DNA from: Dryococelus australis
Lineage: Eukaryota; Arthropoda; Insecta; Phasmatodea; Phasmatidae
Assembly: GCA_029891345.1 (NCBI GenBank)
Contig: CM057003.1
Span: 12,254,709 to 12,318,708 of the forward strand
Length of the DNA stretch: 64,000 bases
Reading direction: 5' to 3'
The translations under genes and the position numbers were made by a program. The notes under the pieces were generated by a model that was not told the origin of the DNA, ran no database searches, and saw nothing but the letters and a program-made list of their open reading frames with translations. Shown piece after piece: positions 31,870-43,435 of this stretch; position 1 is the first letter of the stretch, and each line of letters opens with the position of its first letter.

Positions 31870-34506
31870 GAAACTTGTAAGTGCTAAAAGTTGTATATGT
31901 TCAAAATAAGGATATACACCATTTGCTTTTATAGATACGTCTTACAGATTAGATGATTGCACAATGCTGGACAGGGCGGACATGTTTTGCTGTTAGTGAT
32001 GTGTGTGTTTCGGCTGAATTTGATGGTTTCGTTTCACTTGGTTCATGTGAAAGGTGTTTGCTATTCTGTTGTACTGACCAGAATGACCTGCTCTTGTCTA
32101 GCATCTTTTACCATATTGTACAGTATCCGACACATGTGATTACAATGCTGGTTAAGTGTTTATAACTATTTTTCTTTTACATGTGGTTCTTTTATATTTG
32201 TTTGCAGTGTTAACCTTATCATTTCCCAAAATTAAAGATGGTATTTTTTTTCATCTAACTTTACTTGCACAGTACTAGATGCTCGTGCAACATACACTAA
32301 CTGTTAATTGATGGATATCTCTAAGTTCTTTATATATTGTAACAGTTTGGAAATTATGGTCAACTATCTTCATAAGTGTGCTTAAGAGATACTTGACCCT
32401 GCGACCGTTTTATTGTCGGATGTTATGCCTATATTAAGAATTCGATGGCTATATCTTAAACAGTTCAAAAATTATAGCCATCTATGTTTATAAGTGGGTT
32501 AAGGACATACTTGAGTAAGCGACTTTTTGTTGCCAAGGTAATGTCTATGTTATGAATTTGATGACTATATTGTAAATGGTTTGGAAGATATAGCCAATTA
32601 TGCTTATAATTGTGCTTAGGTGATATTTGTCTCTATGACTCTTTTTGTTGTCAGGAGCGATGCCTATCATATGCGTTTTAGAACTATATCTTAAATGGTT
32701 AGGAAATTACAGCAAACTATGCTTATAAGTAGACATAGGTTATACTTGACCCTGTGAACTTTCTTGACATTGTGGGTGATGTGTGTGTTACGAATTTGGT
32801 GTGTATATCTCAAATGGTTCGGAAATTACAGCAAACTATGCTTATAAGCAGACATAAGGTATACTTGACAATGCGACCCTTCTCATCAAAGAGGGTGATG
32901 CCTATGCTATGCATTTGGCGACTATATCTCAATTGGTTCGGAAATTACCATCAACTATGCTTATAATAAGACATGTATACCTCGCCCTGCTACTCTTCTA
33001 TTCGCAGTGGGCGATGCCTATGTAATGAATTTGGCCACTATATCTTAAATAGTTCGGAAATTACCATCAACCATGCTTATAAATATACATAGGTTATATT
33101 TGGCCCTACAACCCTTCTCATCATAGTGGGTGATGCCTATGTTATGAATTTGGAGACTATATCCTAAATGGTTCGGAAATTACAGCCACCTATGCTTATA
33201 AGTAGACATATGGTATACTTGGCCCTTCGACTCTTCTCGACATCATGGGTGATGCCTACATTATGAATTTGGCGACTGTATTTTAAATGGTTCGTAAATT
33301 ACCATCAACTATGCTTATAAATAGACATAAGGTATATTTGACACTGCGAACCTTGTCGTCGTCATGGATGATGTCTATGTTATGAATTCGATGACTATAT
33401 CTTAAATGATTCTTTAATTACCACAAACTATGCTTATAAGCAGACATAGTGTACATTTGGCCTTTGCGACTCTTCCCATCATTGTGGGTGATGTATATGG
33501 TACGAATTTGGCAACTATATCTTAAACAGTTCGGAAATTACAGCCAACTATGCATATAAGTAGACATTAGGTATACTTGGCACAGCGATACTTCTCGTCG
33601 TCATAAGTCATGCCTATGTTATGAATATGACAACTATAATTTAAACAGGTAGGATATTAGAGCCGACAATGCTTATAAGTATATATATAGGGTATACTTG
33701 GCCCTACTACTATGATTGTCGTCGTGTACTATGTCTATGATGTGAATTTGATGGCTATACTTCGATGGTTTGGAAATAATGGTCAACTATGCTTATGAGT
33801 TCGTGGATGTCAGATATAAACATATTGCACCTAAAACATGACCTGCAGTATAGTAACCACCGTGATACATTTGAGGCTCGGACTGTAAACCAATTAATTT
33901 AAAAATAAAAATAATCGCTCCTATGACTACTAAATTCAATATGGCCTTGGAGCACATGCAACTAATAGATAAAAGTGCGAATAATCAAAGTTCATACTGT
34001 TAGTTTAGCATTCGAATTGAAAACTCAAGTTCGAAAACATACAAAATGTTTTACATATTTGCTAATACATTAATAAAATTATAAAATCCAATATACTACT
34101 GGTCATAGTCACATAATCATATATTCTGACAACACACACAAGCCTCCTGGCAAGACGGTCGCCGAACTATGTAGACTGTGGGGGTGAAGAAGACAAGAGA
34201 GAAAAGAGAGAGAAAGCAAGAAAGGAAAAAAGAGGGCGAAAGAGAAAAAGAAAATAAACAGAGAAAAAGGAAAGAGAGAATGCAAATGAGAAGAATGGGA
34301 GCACTCGGAGAAAACCCATTGAATGATAGAGCAGGAAAAATCCAGAGGGAACGATAGAGCAGGGAAATGGAATACTGGCTGCCAAGATGGTGGATACGAC
34401 GCACTGGATGACAAGATGGCCGAGATGAAATGGCGCTTACCGCCATGTTGGCGCCTCGCGCCTCATTTCCTTAGCCCTTGTACCTGTAACCCCATGATAC
34501 ATCTAC
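31870..34506 (-). repeat. Right inverted arm
   Basis: Reverse-complement partner of 24484-27650 without the 24925-26120 segment. A GA-rich run (34190-34280) mirrors the CT-rich run at 24800-24870. Open frames of 60-109 codons here come from these simple repeats and are not genes. Confidence 0.8.
32330..33810. repeat. ~119-bp tandem array, right arm (~12 units)
   Basis: Units marked by AACTATGCTTATAA recur about every 119 bases from 32355 to 33790, with GGGTGATGCCTATG-type and GGAAATTACAGC-type phrases. Inverse of the left-arm array, with about twice as many units. Confidence 0.9.
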
Positions 34507-34554
34507 TTGCAATTTTTTTTTGTATTTAACTATTTTTTCTCATATATGGCTTGT

Positions 34555-34840
34555 TATATGTTGATGACATATATGTCACACGGTAGCCCATAGCATTAGT
34601 TTACATTGTAAATTTCTTCATTTGTACAACTTAGTTAGTATTTGTTATTATGGAAGTAGCAGAACTAAAACAAAATTGAATTTGAAATTAAATTATTTAA
34701 AAAATATAAAGGGTAAAATTTTTTATTCAAGGAAATGTCATCACATATAATGTTTACAAGTTGAACAATGTTTGGCACAAAAATAAAATAATTAATTTTT
34801 GGGGTACAACACCCTTAAACGACATGTGTCCGAGATTGCC
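34555..34840 (+). mobile_element. Family N half-copy
   Basis: GACATATATGTCACACGGTA, GTATTTGTTATTATGG and CATCACATATAATGTTTACA match each arm of the foldback element at 39985-40585. It lies 50 bases outside the right end of the large inverted element. Confidence 0.7.
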
Positions 34841-34934
34841 CTGTACGACGTGTATATATTTTTATTTTTGAGTGTCAGCTACTTGTACATTGACTATTGC
34901 CCCCCCCCCGCCCCCTCTTTTTCCTTTTCAATGT

Positions 34935-35103
34935 ATAGTGCGTTCTACCTCAGACCAGATGGTACGGGATTCGGATCTTGTTTTCTTACTGTTATATTAT
35001 TGACTTAGAGTTCCCCCTTGCGTGATGATCCAGTTGCAAACATCAGCCGAAATGTGCACGTGTTTGTAAACTAGCTTTTCCTGAAATTATTCCGGTAAAT
35101 TTT
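34935..35103 (+). mobile_element. Family D MITE, right half
   Basis: GGTACGGGATTCGGATCTTG, GATCCAGTTGCAAACATC and a terminal TTTTCCAGTCCCTAAG fit family D. The left terminus is absent. Confidence 0.6.
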
Positions 35104-35364
35104 CCAGTCCCTAAGTCATTTCACCTGCATGTACCTGCCTATTCTGGGGCAGTAGCGGCTTGCACTAATCACACTACACCCGCTGAAGTCTCCTGCTGCA
35201 TCGTGCCTAATTCCTCAACGTGTGCAGCTCTGGTCACAAATCTACAACTTGTGCAACAAGTCCAGAAAGGAGGGCACATTCGGTGGGAGAGAAATAATAT
35301 AATAAATAGCTCAGAACATCCTTTCATGCGTTCACTCGGGCTTAGTGATCAAAGAATAAAATTA

Positions 35365-35690
35365 TAGGCGGTCCACGGTAAACTGAGAATTTGTGAAAGC
35401 CCTGCTTAAGTTCTACTTGCATGCGCATTGTATATTCTTCCGCCATATGTAAAATTAACTATTGTCATGAGCCTGTTAGTCATACGTGAGTCAATTGTAA
35501 CTGTGAGAATATTTAAAAAAAGTAATATATTTTACGAATTTGGTCATTCTTACATTTACATGCATTAAAAATAGTACACACTGGTAAGAAATGGAACTAT
35601 TTTCCTTTCGCCATTACCAACTTTACTGGGCGCAGGGACAGTTTACGGACGTTAATATCGTAAGTGTTCACTCAACTGTGTCCACAGCCT
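35365..35690 (-). mobile_element. Family A MITE, reverse orientation
   Basis: TAGGCGGTCCACGGTAAACT at one end and CCACAGCCT at the other. Contains ATTACCAACTTTACTGGGCG, the inverse of the GTTGGTAACGATGG block. Confidence 0.7.
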
Positions 35691-36667
35691 GTACCGCGAT
35701 AGTCCCGTGTAGAATTGTGTGGTCTGTACGCGAGTGCGGTTAAGGGGGGGGGGGGCTAAATAATGGGCGGAGAAACGCAGTCCCACCGAAGGTCGCAATG
35801 GAGGGAACGTGCGACTCTAAAAGGACACACGCACCTTCGAAGTGGGGCAACCCCGCCCGGAACAATCGTTCGTTTTGTCCGACTTCCAAGTCGATTCGAT
35901 GCATGACAGTTGCACCTGCGATAATGGGCGAGTATTTCGTAATACAATCGCTCCCTCCCTCCCTCCCTCCCACAGAAATCACCCCAGGCAACCTCCCCCC
36001 CCCCCCTTTTTGCCCTTTCCTCCTCGTCATAGCAAGGCTTTCACAGAACGTTTTCCTATCCCCCTGCGGGCTTCAACTGCCGCCCATACAATTAACGCTG
36101 CTTTCAAGAAAAACAAAAAAAAAAAACCACCACATAATTGTATCACATTAGTCGAAGCCTTCGGGCCATTTTCCACTACTTGGTTAGTGTAGATACGTAC
36201 CTTGCCTTTGCAATAGCGAGTATTAACACACTCTTCCACACCCACACCTTTGCCCTCCCCCTATCTTTTCAATACCGTTCTTACTGGCAAACACAAAACA
36301 CACTGTTACATTTCCTACACTTACCAGCTCTATTCCAAGAGTATCGTTAACCTTAGATTCGTTAACAAAAATGTATTATTAGTTTAGATTAAATCTAAAA
36401 AAAAAAAGTTTTAAAACCTTGAGTAAAATGAAAAATGGTCCCTGCAGCAGAAGAAGTGTTAATTTGGTCTTTCAGGCAAAGCTCAATATGTCAGTAAACA
36501 AATGAAAAATAATAGTTTCCAGCAAAAGGTTGGCTTGCCATGTACTCCATTATCATATATTCCACCGGAAATAATTTTGCTTAAAACTACGAGCTTTTTT
36601 TTTAGTATTTGTAAATGTAATTTTATGAACTTGTAAAACTATTCTTTGCAGAAATCTCCATTGTGCT
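35691..36667. other. Unassigned; C/G-runs and (CCCT)n
   Basis: G-run at 35743-35755, (CCCT)n at 35950-35972 and a C-run at 35995-36007. Overlapping frames on both strands (35740-36192) arise from this composition. No gene supported. Confidence 0.35.
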
Positions 36668-36930
36668 TTAATTCGTTCAGACTCGCTTTATTTCACAGCT
36701 TCATGTATTGCAAACAAAACATTTTATGGCGTGTGATCGGCCTACTTGTGAACGCAACATATTGTTTGTTGCCACAACCAATCAGCTGTAGACACTGTGT
36801 TCGGCTGTAGAAATATGAGCCAGTCATAATCTAGACCAGTAAGGTGGTTTAGGAATCACTAAATCAGTTACCCACAGGAAATATAATTCAGCATTGAGCC
36901 TCGCAGTGTAAGAGTGTAAGCCAAAATTGA
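36668..36930 (-). mobile_element. Family G MITE, reverse and diverged
   Basis: TTAATTCGTTCAGACTCG at the left and a TGTATTGCAAACAAAACATT block correspond to the inverted right part of family G. TAAGGGTCA-type sequence near 36923 (reverse complement) may be the other end. Confidence 0.55.
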
Positions 36931-37419
36931 CCCTTATGTGCGTTATTCACGCATACGTATTGGATCCGAATGGGTTGCTTTTATTCATTTTTTACAAAAT
37001 TACATTGCACGACACTATATTATAAGAATTGTTTCCTGTTTGTGTTTCTTTGGGAATAATTTGCCGCCGAGTTGCATAAAATCTTAAAGAGCAATTGGTT
37101 ATTTTCCATGTTCTATTGGAAATTACCATGATTTGTGTTTTAATTTTGCAGCAGATTTGTTTCCGCGCACTCATGAACTGGAAGAAAATCTTTTTACAAA
37201 ATTAAAGATGTAAAAATGCCATTGCACTATAAGAGTAGCGAACAGTGTTTTGTAATATGCGAAGTTGTGAAAAATTTTCGCCTATCATACCACGTGATCT
37301 ACGTCGAGGTCATACTACAAATCCTTGATAGGGTCTTTGTAGATGAAAAGAGGGATAAGGAGGAAGTTGTAATATGGGCTACATAAATCAGCTTTCTATC
37401 GGATATCAACGGTGAGCAT
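36931..37419. other. Unassigned stretch
   Basis: No gene or repeat recognised. Confidence 0.3.
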
Positions 37420-38200
37420 AGACGCGGGGACGTTAAACAACCAATAAATAGCTACCCATCATGAGTAATAACTGCTTCTATTTATTTGAGAAAGTGCCCT
37501 CACCTACTGACTAATCAACTCATAGTACAAACCAGTGAACCAAGATGCCCCGGAAAAATCTTCTCACCATGAGTAATATATAGTTATATACATACGAGAA
37601 TGTGCTCTCACCTGCTGACTTATCAAAGTGTAGTACAAACTGGTGAACCATGACGCCCGGAAAGTAGATACTTTCTGTGAGTAATTACTATTTCTATATA
37701 TACGAGTAAGTGAACTCACCTACTTACTCATCACTGTGTAGTACAAAACGATGAACCCTGATGGCCTGGAAGTAGCTACTCTCCGTGAGTAATTACAAGT
37801 TATCTTCATAAGAGAATATCCCATCACCTACAGACTCATCACCGCATAGTAAACTGGTTAACCAAAAGGGCCCGGATGTAGCTACACTCCATGTGTTATT
37901 GCTAGTTCTATACATAAGAGATAGTGCCGTCAACTTCTGACTCATCACCGCACAGTATAATCTGGTGAACCCAGATGCCACGGAAGTGGCATTTCTCTGT
38001 GTGTAATTACTAATTCTAAACATAACAGAAAGTGCCATAAACTTCTGACTCATAACCGCACAGTACAAACTGGTGAACCAAGTAGCCACTGGATGTAGCC
38101 ACAATGCATGAGTTATTACTAGTTCTATACATAAAAGAAAGTACACTCACCTACTGACAAATCACCTCAAGTACAAACTGGTGAACCAACATGCCTGGCA
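37420..38200. repeat. 108-bp tandem array, ~7 copies
   Basis: The CACCTACTGACT-type landmark recurs at 37501, 37609, 37717, 37825, 37931, 38039 and 38148. Units share GTACAAACTGGTGAACCA and GAGTAATTACT phrases and are moderately diverged. A 117-codon minus-strand frame (37793-38146) is periodic with the array and is an artefact. Confidence 0.9.
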
Positions 38201-38400
38201 AATAGATGGCAAATAGCAAAGGTACACCAGTACCTTGTGACAACGCCTTCTCAAGCAGACAGCAACCAATGACAAGATACAAACTTCTGTTGGATGATTA
38301 TAGTATTGAAGTCTACCATGTACTCGTATTTTTTTCGCGAAAACTCACTAGCTCTAGGTATTGTGTCTGGTTGGCTGATCCGAGTTGCGAAAACGGCGTT
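38201..38400 (+). mobile_element. Family J MITE, partial
   Basis: AGCAACCAATGACAAGATAC, TTCTGTTGGATGATTATAGT and the end GCGAAAACTCACTAGCTCTA match family J. The left terminus is replaced by the 108-bp array. Confidence 0.6.
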
Positions 38401-38446
38401 ACTACATTATGCTTGCCAGTGATGCAATTTTACTTGCGTGTGTAGT

Positions 38447-38634
38447 GGAGAGGTCTTGAGAGCCGATGAGGGTGAAGCGAGGTGAGTATGGAGCGGAGCC
38501 GGAATGTAAGGGTGGGGCATCGTCCGGCACGATTCCCGCACGCGAAAATCAGGGAGCGACTCCGCAGAGAATCGAACCCGGCTCGCCTATAGGTGGGAAG
38601 AGAATTTTCTGACCACTGCACCAACACGGCCCCC
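38447..38634 (-). mobile_element. SINE-1, minus orientation
   Basis: Reads GAGGTCTTGAGAGCCGATGA, then CATCGTCCGGCACGATTCCC, B-box complement GAATCGAACCCGG and AACACGGCCCCC. Approximate duplication TTGCGTGTGTA (38433-38443) and TTACGTGTGTA (38637-38647), one mismatch in 11. The tail beyond GAGGTCTTG is shortened. Confidence 0.85.
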
Positions 38635-39984
38635 GTTTACGTGTGTAACCGGAGTTTGTTGTTTAAGCGGATGTTCACGTCTGTGTTCTTAGGTTCTCTA
38701 CGATGGAACTATAAATGAATTACCATCTGAATCGTGTAAGTTAAACATTTAATACTTGTTTTCGCGTTGGTGATCGTCGCTTAGCGATAAGTCTTACGGC
38801 AGAGATCTCCACTTGTGAACCTACCCTAAGGCACTGCGCTTAAGTGAGGAGAAGATAGATTCGTTGATGGGGCTCCACACCCACCTGAAGCACGAATCAT
38901 AGTTACGAGCTGTGATTTATCGCGGAAAAAAAACTCCTGAGCGCTTGTTAGGTTACATTGTGATACGTAGATGCCTGCGGGCTTTCTGCCTCTGCTAGTA
39001 GCCCTCGCAAGAGAGGCTTGTCACTTGTTTGTTGACTCTGCTGCCATAACATTCCAAGGTAGTTCACGAGTCAACATTTTCTTTCGTGACACAATATTGG
39101 TTATAACTTGATTAAAATAGCAACTCATTTGAAAAATAATACTCTTGTCTTTTTTTTTTTTTTTTTGCGTAAATACATATGAGTAAATACATTCAAATAC
39201 GGTTTCGTACTAATTTAAAAAATTTATTTTAACACAAAGTTAAACCTTTTGTTGAAGTCATCATAGCAGTGGTGTACTACAATATGTTGAAATCCGACAT
39301 CTGGTTCACTTGCGGTATTCTATTTTAACTATAAATTTATTTTCGAAGTTTAAAATTGAAATGCTGGCGAACCGTATACCAAATTTCCAAGAACTATATT
39401 TCTTAACGTAATAATCGGGTTAATTTTGTTCAATTCAGAGATATGCATGTAAAATAAATATAAATTTATAAGTCCTATAACTCATTTCATTCAATTTTGG
39501 AAAGTCATTTTTATCTTCGAAGTACTTTTTTCGAACTTTTTTTTTTTTATGTTACAACGAAAAATGATTAAATGTGCCAAAATGTAGACTACCATATTAA
39601 ACTCTTTGACGTGATTAAGGACTAAGCCAGAATGTAGCTCAGATTTACTAGAGGAAGGGATACAAAATAGAATACCATTCGGTTTTTTGGTTATAGGTAC
39701 TATCCTCATTGGAGTAGATCAATAAGAAAAATATTGCATAAACCTGAAACATTTAGGCAGATATCTGAAAAATTGTAGCATCGCGTCATATCAAAATGTT
39801 ATGAAAAAATGCTTATGTTAAAAATAGCATTTTTGTGCCTGCAAAAAAAAGGGCCACTAATATGGAATACCAGTAAATAAATTCCAAATAGATTTAACAT
39901 TTAATTAAATATTACGTGTCCCGCACAATACTCTACAGAGTTATGAAAGTAATATCATGATATATCGTTTATAGTGTGTCTTAA
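38635..39984. other. Unassigned stretch
   Basis: Contains a T-run near 39150-39166. No gene or matched repeat. Confidence 0.3.
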
Positions 39985-40585
39985 ATGTCCTGGATAAAAA
40001 AAATAATTATTTGATGTTTGTACCAAACATTGTTTATATTGTACGCATTGTGATGCCATTTTCCTCGAATAAAAAAATTTACACTTTACTATTTGATGTT
40101 AAATCCAAAAATTTTCTGATTTTCTGCAGCCATAATAGCAAAATTACTAACAAAGTTGTACAAATAAAAAAATATATATATATACATTGAAAACTAATGC
40201 CGTAGGCTCCCGCGTGACATATATGTCTTCATCAAATTACAGGCCGTGCATAAGAAAAATAATAATCTAAATATGAAAAACGTTTTCATATTTTTACCTT
40301 TTTAAATCCATTTATTGCTGTTTTGTGATTACATATAAGTCAATCAGTAGCCTACGGCATTAGTATAAATCGAAATTTTTGTTTATAGTATTTGTTACTA
40401 TGGCTGCAGGAAAAAAGAAAATAATTGGGATTTGACATCAAATTATTCAAAAATATATAAGGTGTAATTACTTTTATTCGAGGAAAATGGCATCACATAT
40501 AATGTGTACAAGTTGGACAATACTTGGTATAATTATAAAATTATATATTTTTTTGGTATCAAACATCTTTAAATACCAATGGATA
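39985..40585. mobile_element. Foldback element N with ~260-bp arms
   Basis: The left arm (39985-40240) and right arm (40315-40585) are reverse complements: ATGCCATTTTCCTCGAATAA pairs with TTATTCGAGGAAAATGGCAT, a perfect 20-base match, and GACATATATGTCTTCATC pairs with GATTACATATAAGTCAATCA loosely. The spacer is about 75 bp. No coding capacity. Confidence 0.8.
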
Positions 40586-40669
40586 TACATTGTATTCAAA
40601 GAGCCAACCCTCTCAGACACAGTTCCCCATATCAGCGACGTTGCACACGTGTGAGAGCTATAGTGCATC

Positions 40670-40880
40670 CATGGTTACTTTTAACTGCCCTGAAGCCTTG
40701 CTGAAGTTCTACTTTCAGGCTATCCCTCCGCCAAATGCAAACAAATCATAACCGAGTAAAGAAAATTAAACGATAGGGAAAAAGCACCGTATTTCCGTCC
40801 ACTTAATTGAATAATATTCTACATTAGAACTATTTATTACTAGGCAAGTTAAAGGGAAAATTAGTTGGAAACTTTGGAAA
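40670..40880 (-). mobile_element. Family C fragment
   Basis: GCTGAAGTTCTACTTTCAGG, ATCCCTCCGCCAAATGCAAA and CTATTTATTACTAGGCAAGT fit family C in reverse orientation; the rest has been lost. Confidence 0.6.
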
Positions 40881-41204
40881 TATTCCCAAAAAAAAAAAAT
40901 ACAGGGGGAATTTAACAAATTTGGGTTAAAGTAAGTAATCAAGAGAAAGAGGTACACACTTTAGGAGGCCATGTTAAAAGGAAACACAAGAAAGTTAGGA
41001 AAGAATGGTAGAAAAGGTTTTAAGAGAAAGTCCAACATTAGGACTGCATATAGATAATTTAAGGGAAGACATTAAGGGGATCAGAAAGTAATGTAAACAA
41101 CATTGGGAGGTAAAATTTAATCAGTTATGCAAACAAGGGTACATATCACGAGATGATAAGTATGTTTTTTCTTCTGTTGAAATACTAACTTTTGAAAGGG
41201 TGGT
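40881..41204. other. Purine-rich stretch of unknown origin
   Basis: A- and G-rich on the plus strand (for example AAGGAAACACAAGAAAGTTA). It directly follows the transposase relic on its C-terminal side, but I cannot read a continuation of the transposase in it. Confidence 0.3.
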
Positions 41205-41868
41205 ATCCAAATTGTTTGGTGTTAATAGGGGATGCAATATGTTCTGTCGGGTTTGGTTTGGAACCCATGTTTCTCCTCTATTTCTTGGAGATTTTTGAAA
41301 AATCAGTCCATCTGAACTTTGTTAAAGCCTACAGACCTTTGCTATGCTCATACCTTCCAGCTTCCTTAAACTTAAAGATGGGCGACGTGAAAAGAATCCA
41401 TAAACCCAGTCCCGCCCGGCAAGTTTGATGGACTTATTACAGGGATGCGCGATGTTGTTTTGTTCGGTATATTCATATACCAAAGCTTGAACTTTCCTAA
41501 ATGTCAAACCATAAAATCTTCTGTCAGTTTCGTGTAAGTAACTCACTTTGTCCAGCTCCATTTATTTTGAAAATGTTGACGAAAATCGGCCACATGATTC
41601 AGCTGGACTACCCTAAAACATATGTGTGTTTTATTTAGTCTACATTTTATTCAGAGATTTAAAGCTTGCATGAAACTATTCACCATTCAGCCATTTCTTA
41701 CTACTTTAAGTCGTTTCTGCAGTGTGGATTCATCTATGTTCATATCAGCTGCAATTGCCCGGATTGATTCACCATCAACCCTTCTTTGCTTAGCTAGCTC
41801 TAGTGTTTCGGAATCACGTGTATTCCTATTTGTCTTTCTTTTGTAGTTCCTCAATTTCCTGAAATTAA
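41205..41868 (-). pseudogene. pogo/jerky-like (Tc1/mariner-related) transposase relic
   Basis: On the minus strand the order is that of a CENP-B/jerky/Tigger-type transposase. First a Psq-type helix-turn-helix (about 41685-41850) with ESIRAIAADMNIDESTLQKR. Then, after about 120 disrupted bases, a CENPB-type DNA-binding domain (41322-41561) with NKSIKLAGRDWVYGFFSRRP and LSLRKLEG. After a one-base shift come GFNKVQMD and FFKNLQEIEEKHGF (41205-41320), which lead toward the DDE domain. The DDE catalytic domain is not present. Frameshifts and stops separate the blocks. Such proteins bind the transposon ends and catalyse cut-and-paste transposition at TA. The family match is from memory of conserved motifs. 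Confidence 0.75.
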
Positions 41869-42705
41869 CATTTAAAATGTTTTGATGCGTCTATTTCCTA
41901 ATTATGTTCTGGGCTTAATACATAATACATTCTAAACCTGAATCGGCCAGAACGCCCTGACTTACAGCCGATTTCAGAATCTAAAATAGGTGAAAATGGC
42001 TCCAACATGAATCATTGGAAAATCACTGGTTTGTTCAACGGGATAAAATTCACTGACTGAGTGAGTGGAAATAGCAGCCAGTCAGTGGATGAACAAGATG
42101 TTGTTAAAAGTGTAATTATTTTGATTATGAATTAAATTTTAAACCTGTTAGGCCATGTTCCGTTTAGAATGTGACAATAAAAATTTACAATTTAAAATAA
42201 CCACATTTGCATTCTCAAACCACTACACTACCCTCTTTAGTTATATGTTTTAATTGCATGTGCGGAAAACCAACCTCTTTTATTGTTTTACTTTTGACAT
42301 GGTCTGTTGATGGTGTGTTGTTTATATGCATTCCCTTTTAACTAATATAACGGGACAACACAAAACTTCATGCCCGAACCCAGGATCACTCGCTTCAGAG
42401 GCCACCCCGCATATGACTGTGCTGCGGCAGGCATATGCAAATTACCATGCTGTATTGACTTAACTTTGATATAATTTTGTGTTATGGCACATGAAGCGTT
42501 AAATCACACTATCAAAATGTTACATATTTTGTAAATGAAAACAGCACATATAGGCCTAAACAAAATGTTGCATATTTTGTAAATGAAAACAGCACATATA
42601 GGCCTAAACAAAATTGATCGCCTATTCTGGTTTTGAGTGTTAACATAGGACATTACTTTAAGATTTAGTATTCACACATTAAATACATCTATCACAACAT
42701 TATGG
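41869..42705. other. Unassigned; includes a 48-bp tandem duplication
   Basis: The block around CATATTTTGTAAATGAAAAC at 42523 recurs at 42571 (period 48) nearly unchanged. A weak B-box-like motif on the minus strand lies near 42365-42385. No gene. Confidence 0.45.
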
Positions 42706-42709
42706 CTGT

Positions 42710-43094
42710 GTGGGACAAGAGTCCACGCAGGATGTTATACGGACTCTTGCCCTAGGAAACTTGCCCCCGAAGTAACAAAATGTTTCATCCACTGGCTATA
42801 GTTTACCCGTCAATACAAAACAAAATGCACACATACCACTACATACGTAAACACTTACTTTTAATGTGTACGTGCATTCTGCTGAATAGTTTGAAGACTT
42901 CAAATAAATGTACGTAATAAATACTATCACACGCTGCTTAAACAACTAAACTGCAACCACTCTCACTGTAATGGTGGTAATTACACGACAATAGAGCCCT
43001 GCGTGTTGAAACTCATTTGAAGGAAGCGGACGGACATTCCAGTGCTATCTAGTGACAATGAGCAAACTACTACGAAAGAGGACTCTTACCCCAC
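42710..43094. mobile_element. Inverted-repeat element P
   Basis: GTGGGACAAGAGTCC at the left is inverted as GGACTCTTACCCCAC at the right. A second CTCTTG inverted copy near 42752-42765 makes an internal hairpin with the left end. About 385 bp, no frame. Target duplication not identified. Confidence 0.5.
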
Positions 43095-43095
43095 A

Positions 43096-43212
43096 ATACC
43101 ACACTGGTCTTGATCGTAAGTTAAACATATAGCCTACAGCGCATCAAAAAAACATTTTTTTCCTTGTTCTTGCAACACCCGTAACCGTAAATTAAAGCGT
43201 GTCTGAAAGGTA
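43096..43212 (+). mobile_element. Family G right-end fragment
   Basis: CTTGTTCTTGCAACACCCGT and GCGTGTCTGAAAGG match the right end of family G; the TTAA is mutated. Confidence 0.5.
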
Positions 43213-43435
43213 TATTCCATAGTTCTATTTTCAACGAAATAATTAAGTATTTCTTATACCGCCTTCACATTTCACAAATACCTTCAAATGTGATCACCAA
43301 ATGTTTTACACGCGTTTTCTGGTAATGGTTAAGCGGCAAGAACGTATTAGTAATTTGAATGTAATGCTGCCACAGAGTAAATAAATACACAGAGACAAAA
43401 TGGCGTGGCGCCCCGTTTGTTGTGGACATATTCAT

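Larger units (their letters stand above)
24484..34506. mobile_element. ~10-kb composite element with multi-kb inverted arms
   Basis: The left end (AGTAGATGGATCATGGGGTT) is the inverted counterpart of the right end (AACCCCATGATACATCTACT). Matching blocks then follow in mirrored order: GGCGCC/CCATCTTGG-type terminal block, a CT-rich/GA-rich block, a unique ~300-bp block (26130-26440 with 33800-34130), ~119-bp tandem arrays, and a unique ~350-bp block (27200-27600 with 31930-32330). The core of about 4.2 kb holds a zinc-finger unit. Long arms with variable tandem arrays recall Foldback/Galileo or Mutator-like elements. No transposase, polymerase or integrase is visible, and the host target duplication could not be defined. 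Confidence 0.8.

Noticed and set aside
34109-34446. Ser/Phe-rich frames of 72-109 codons, and their mirror at 24579-24943
   Set aside because: Translations of the CT-rich and GA-rich blocks of the inverted arms.
24484-34506. Polinton/Maverick or endogenous virus interpretation
   Set aside because: No polymerase B, integrase, ATPase or capsid-like frame is visible; the core is too short for such an element.
35740-36192. Frames of 96-117 codons
   Set aside because: Caused by C- and G-runs and (CCCT)n; opposite strands are open together.
37793-38146. 117-codon minus-strand open frame
   Set aside because: It follows the 108-bp tandem array; 108 is a multiple of 3, so the frame stays open by periodicity.
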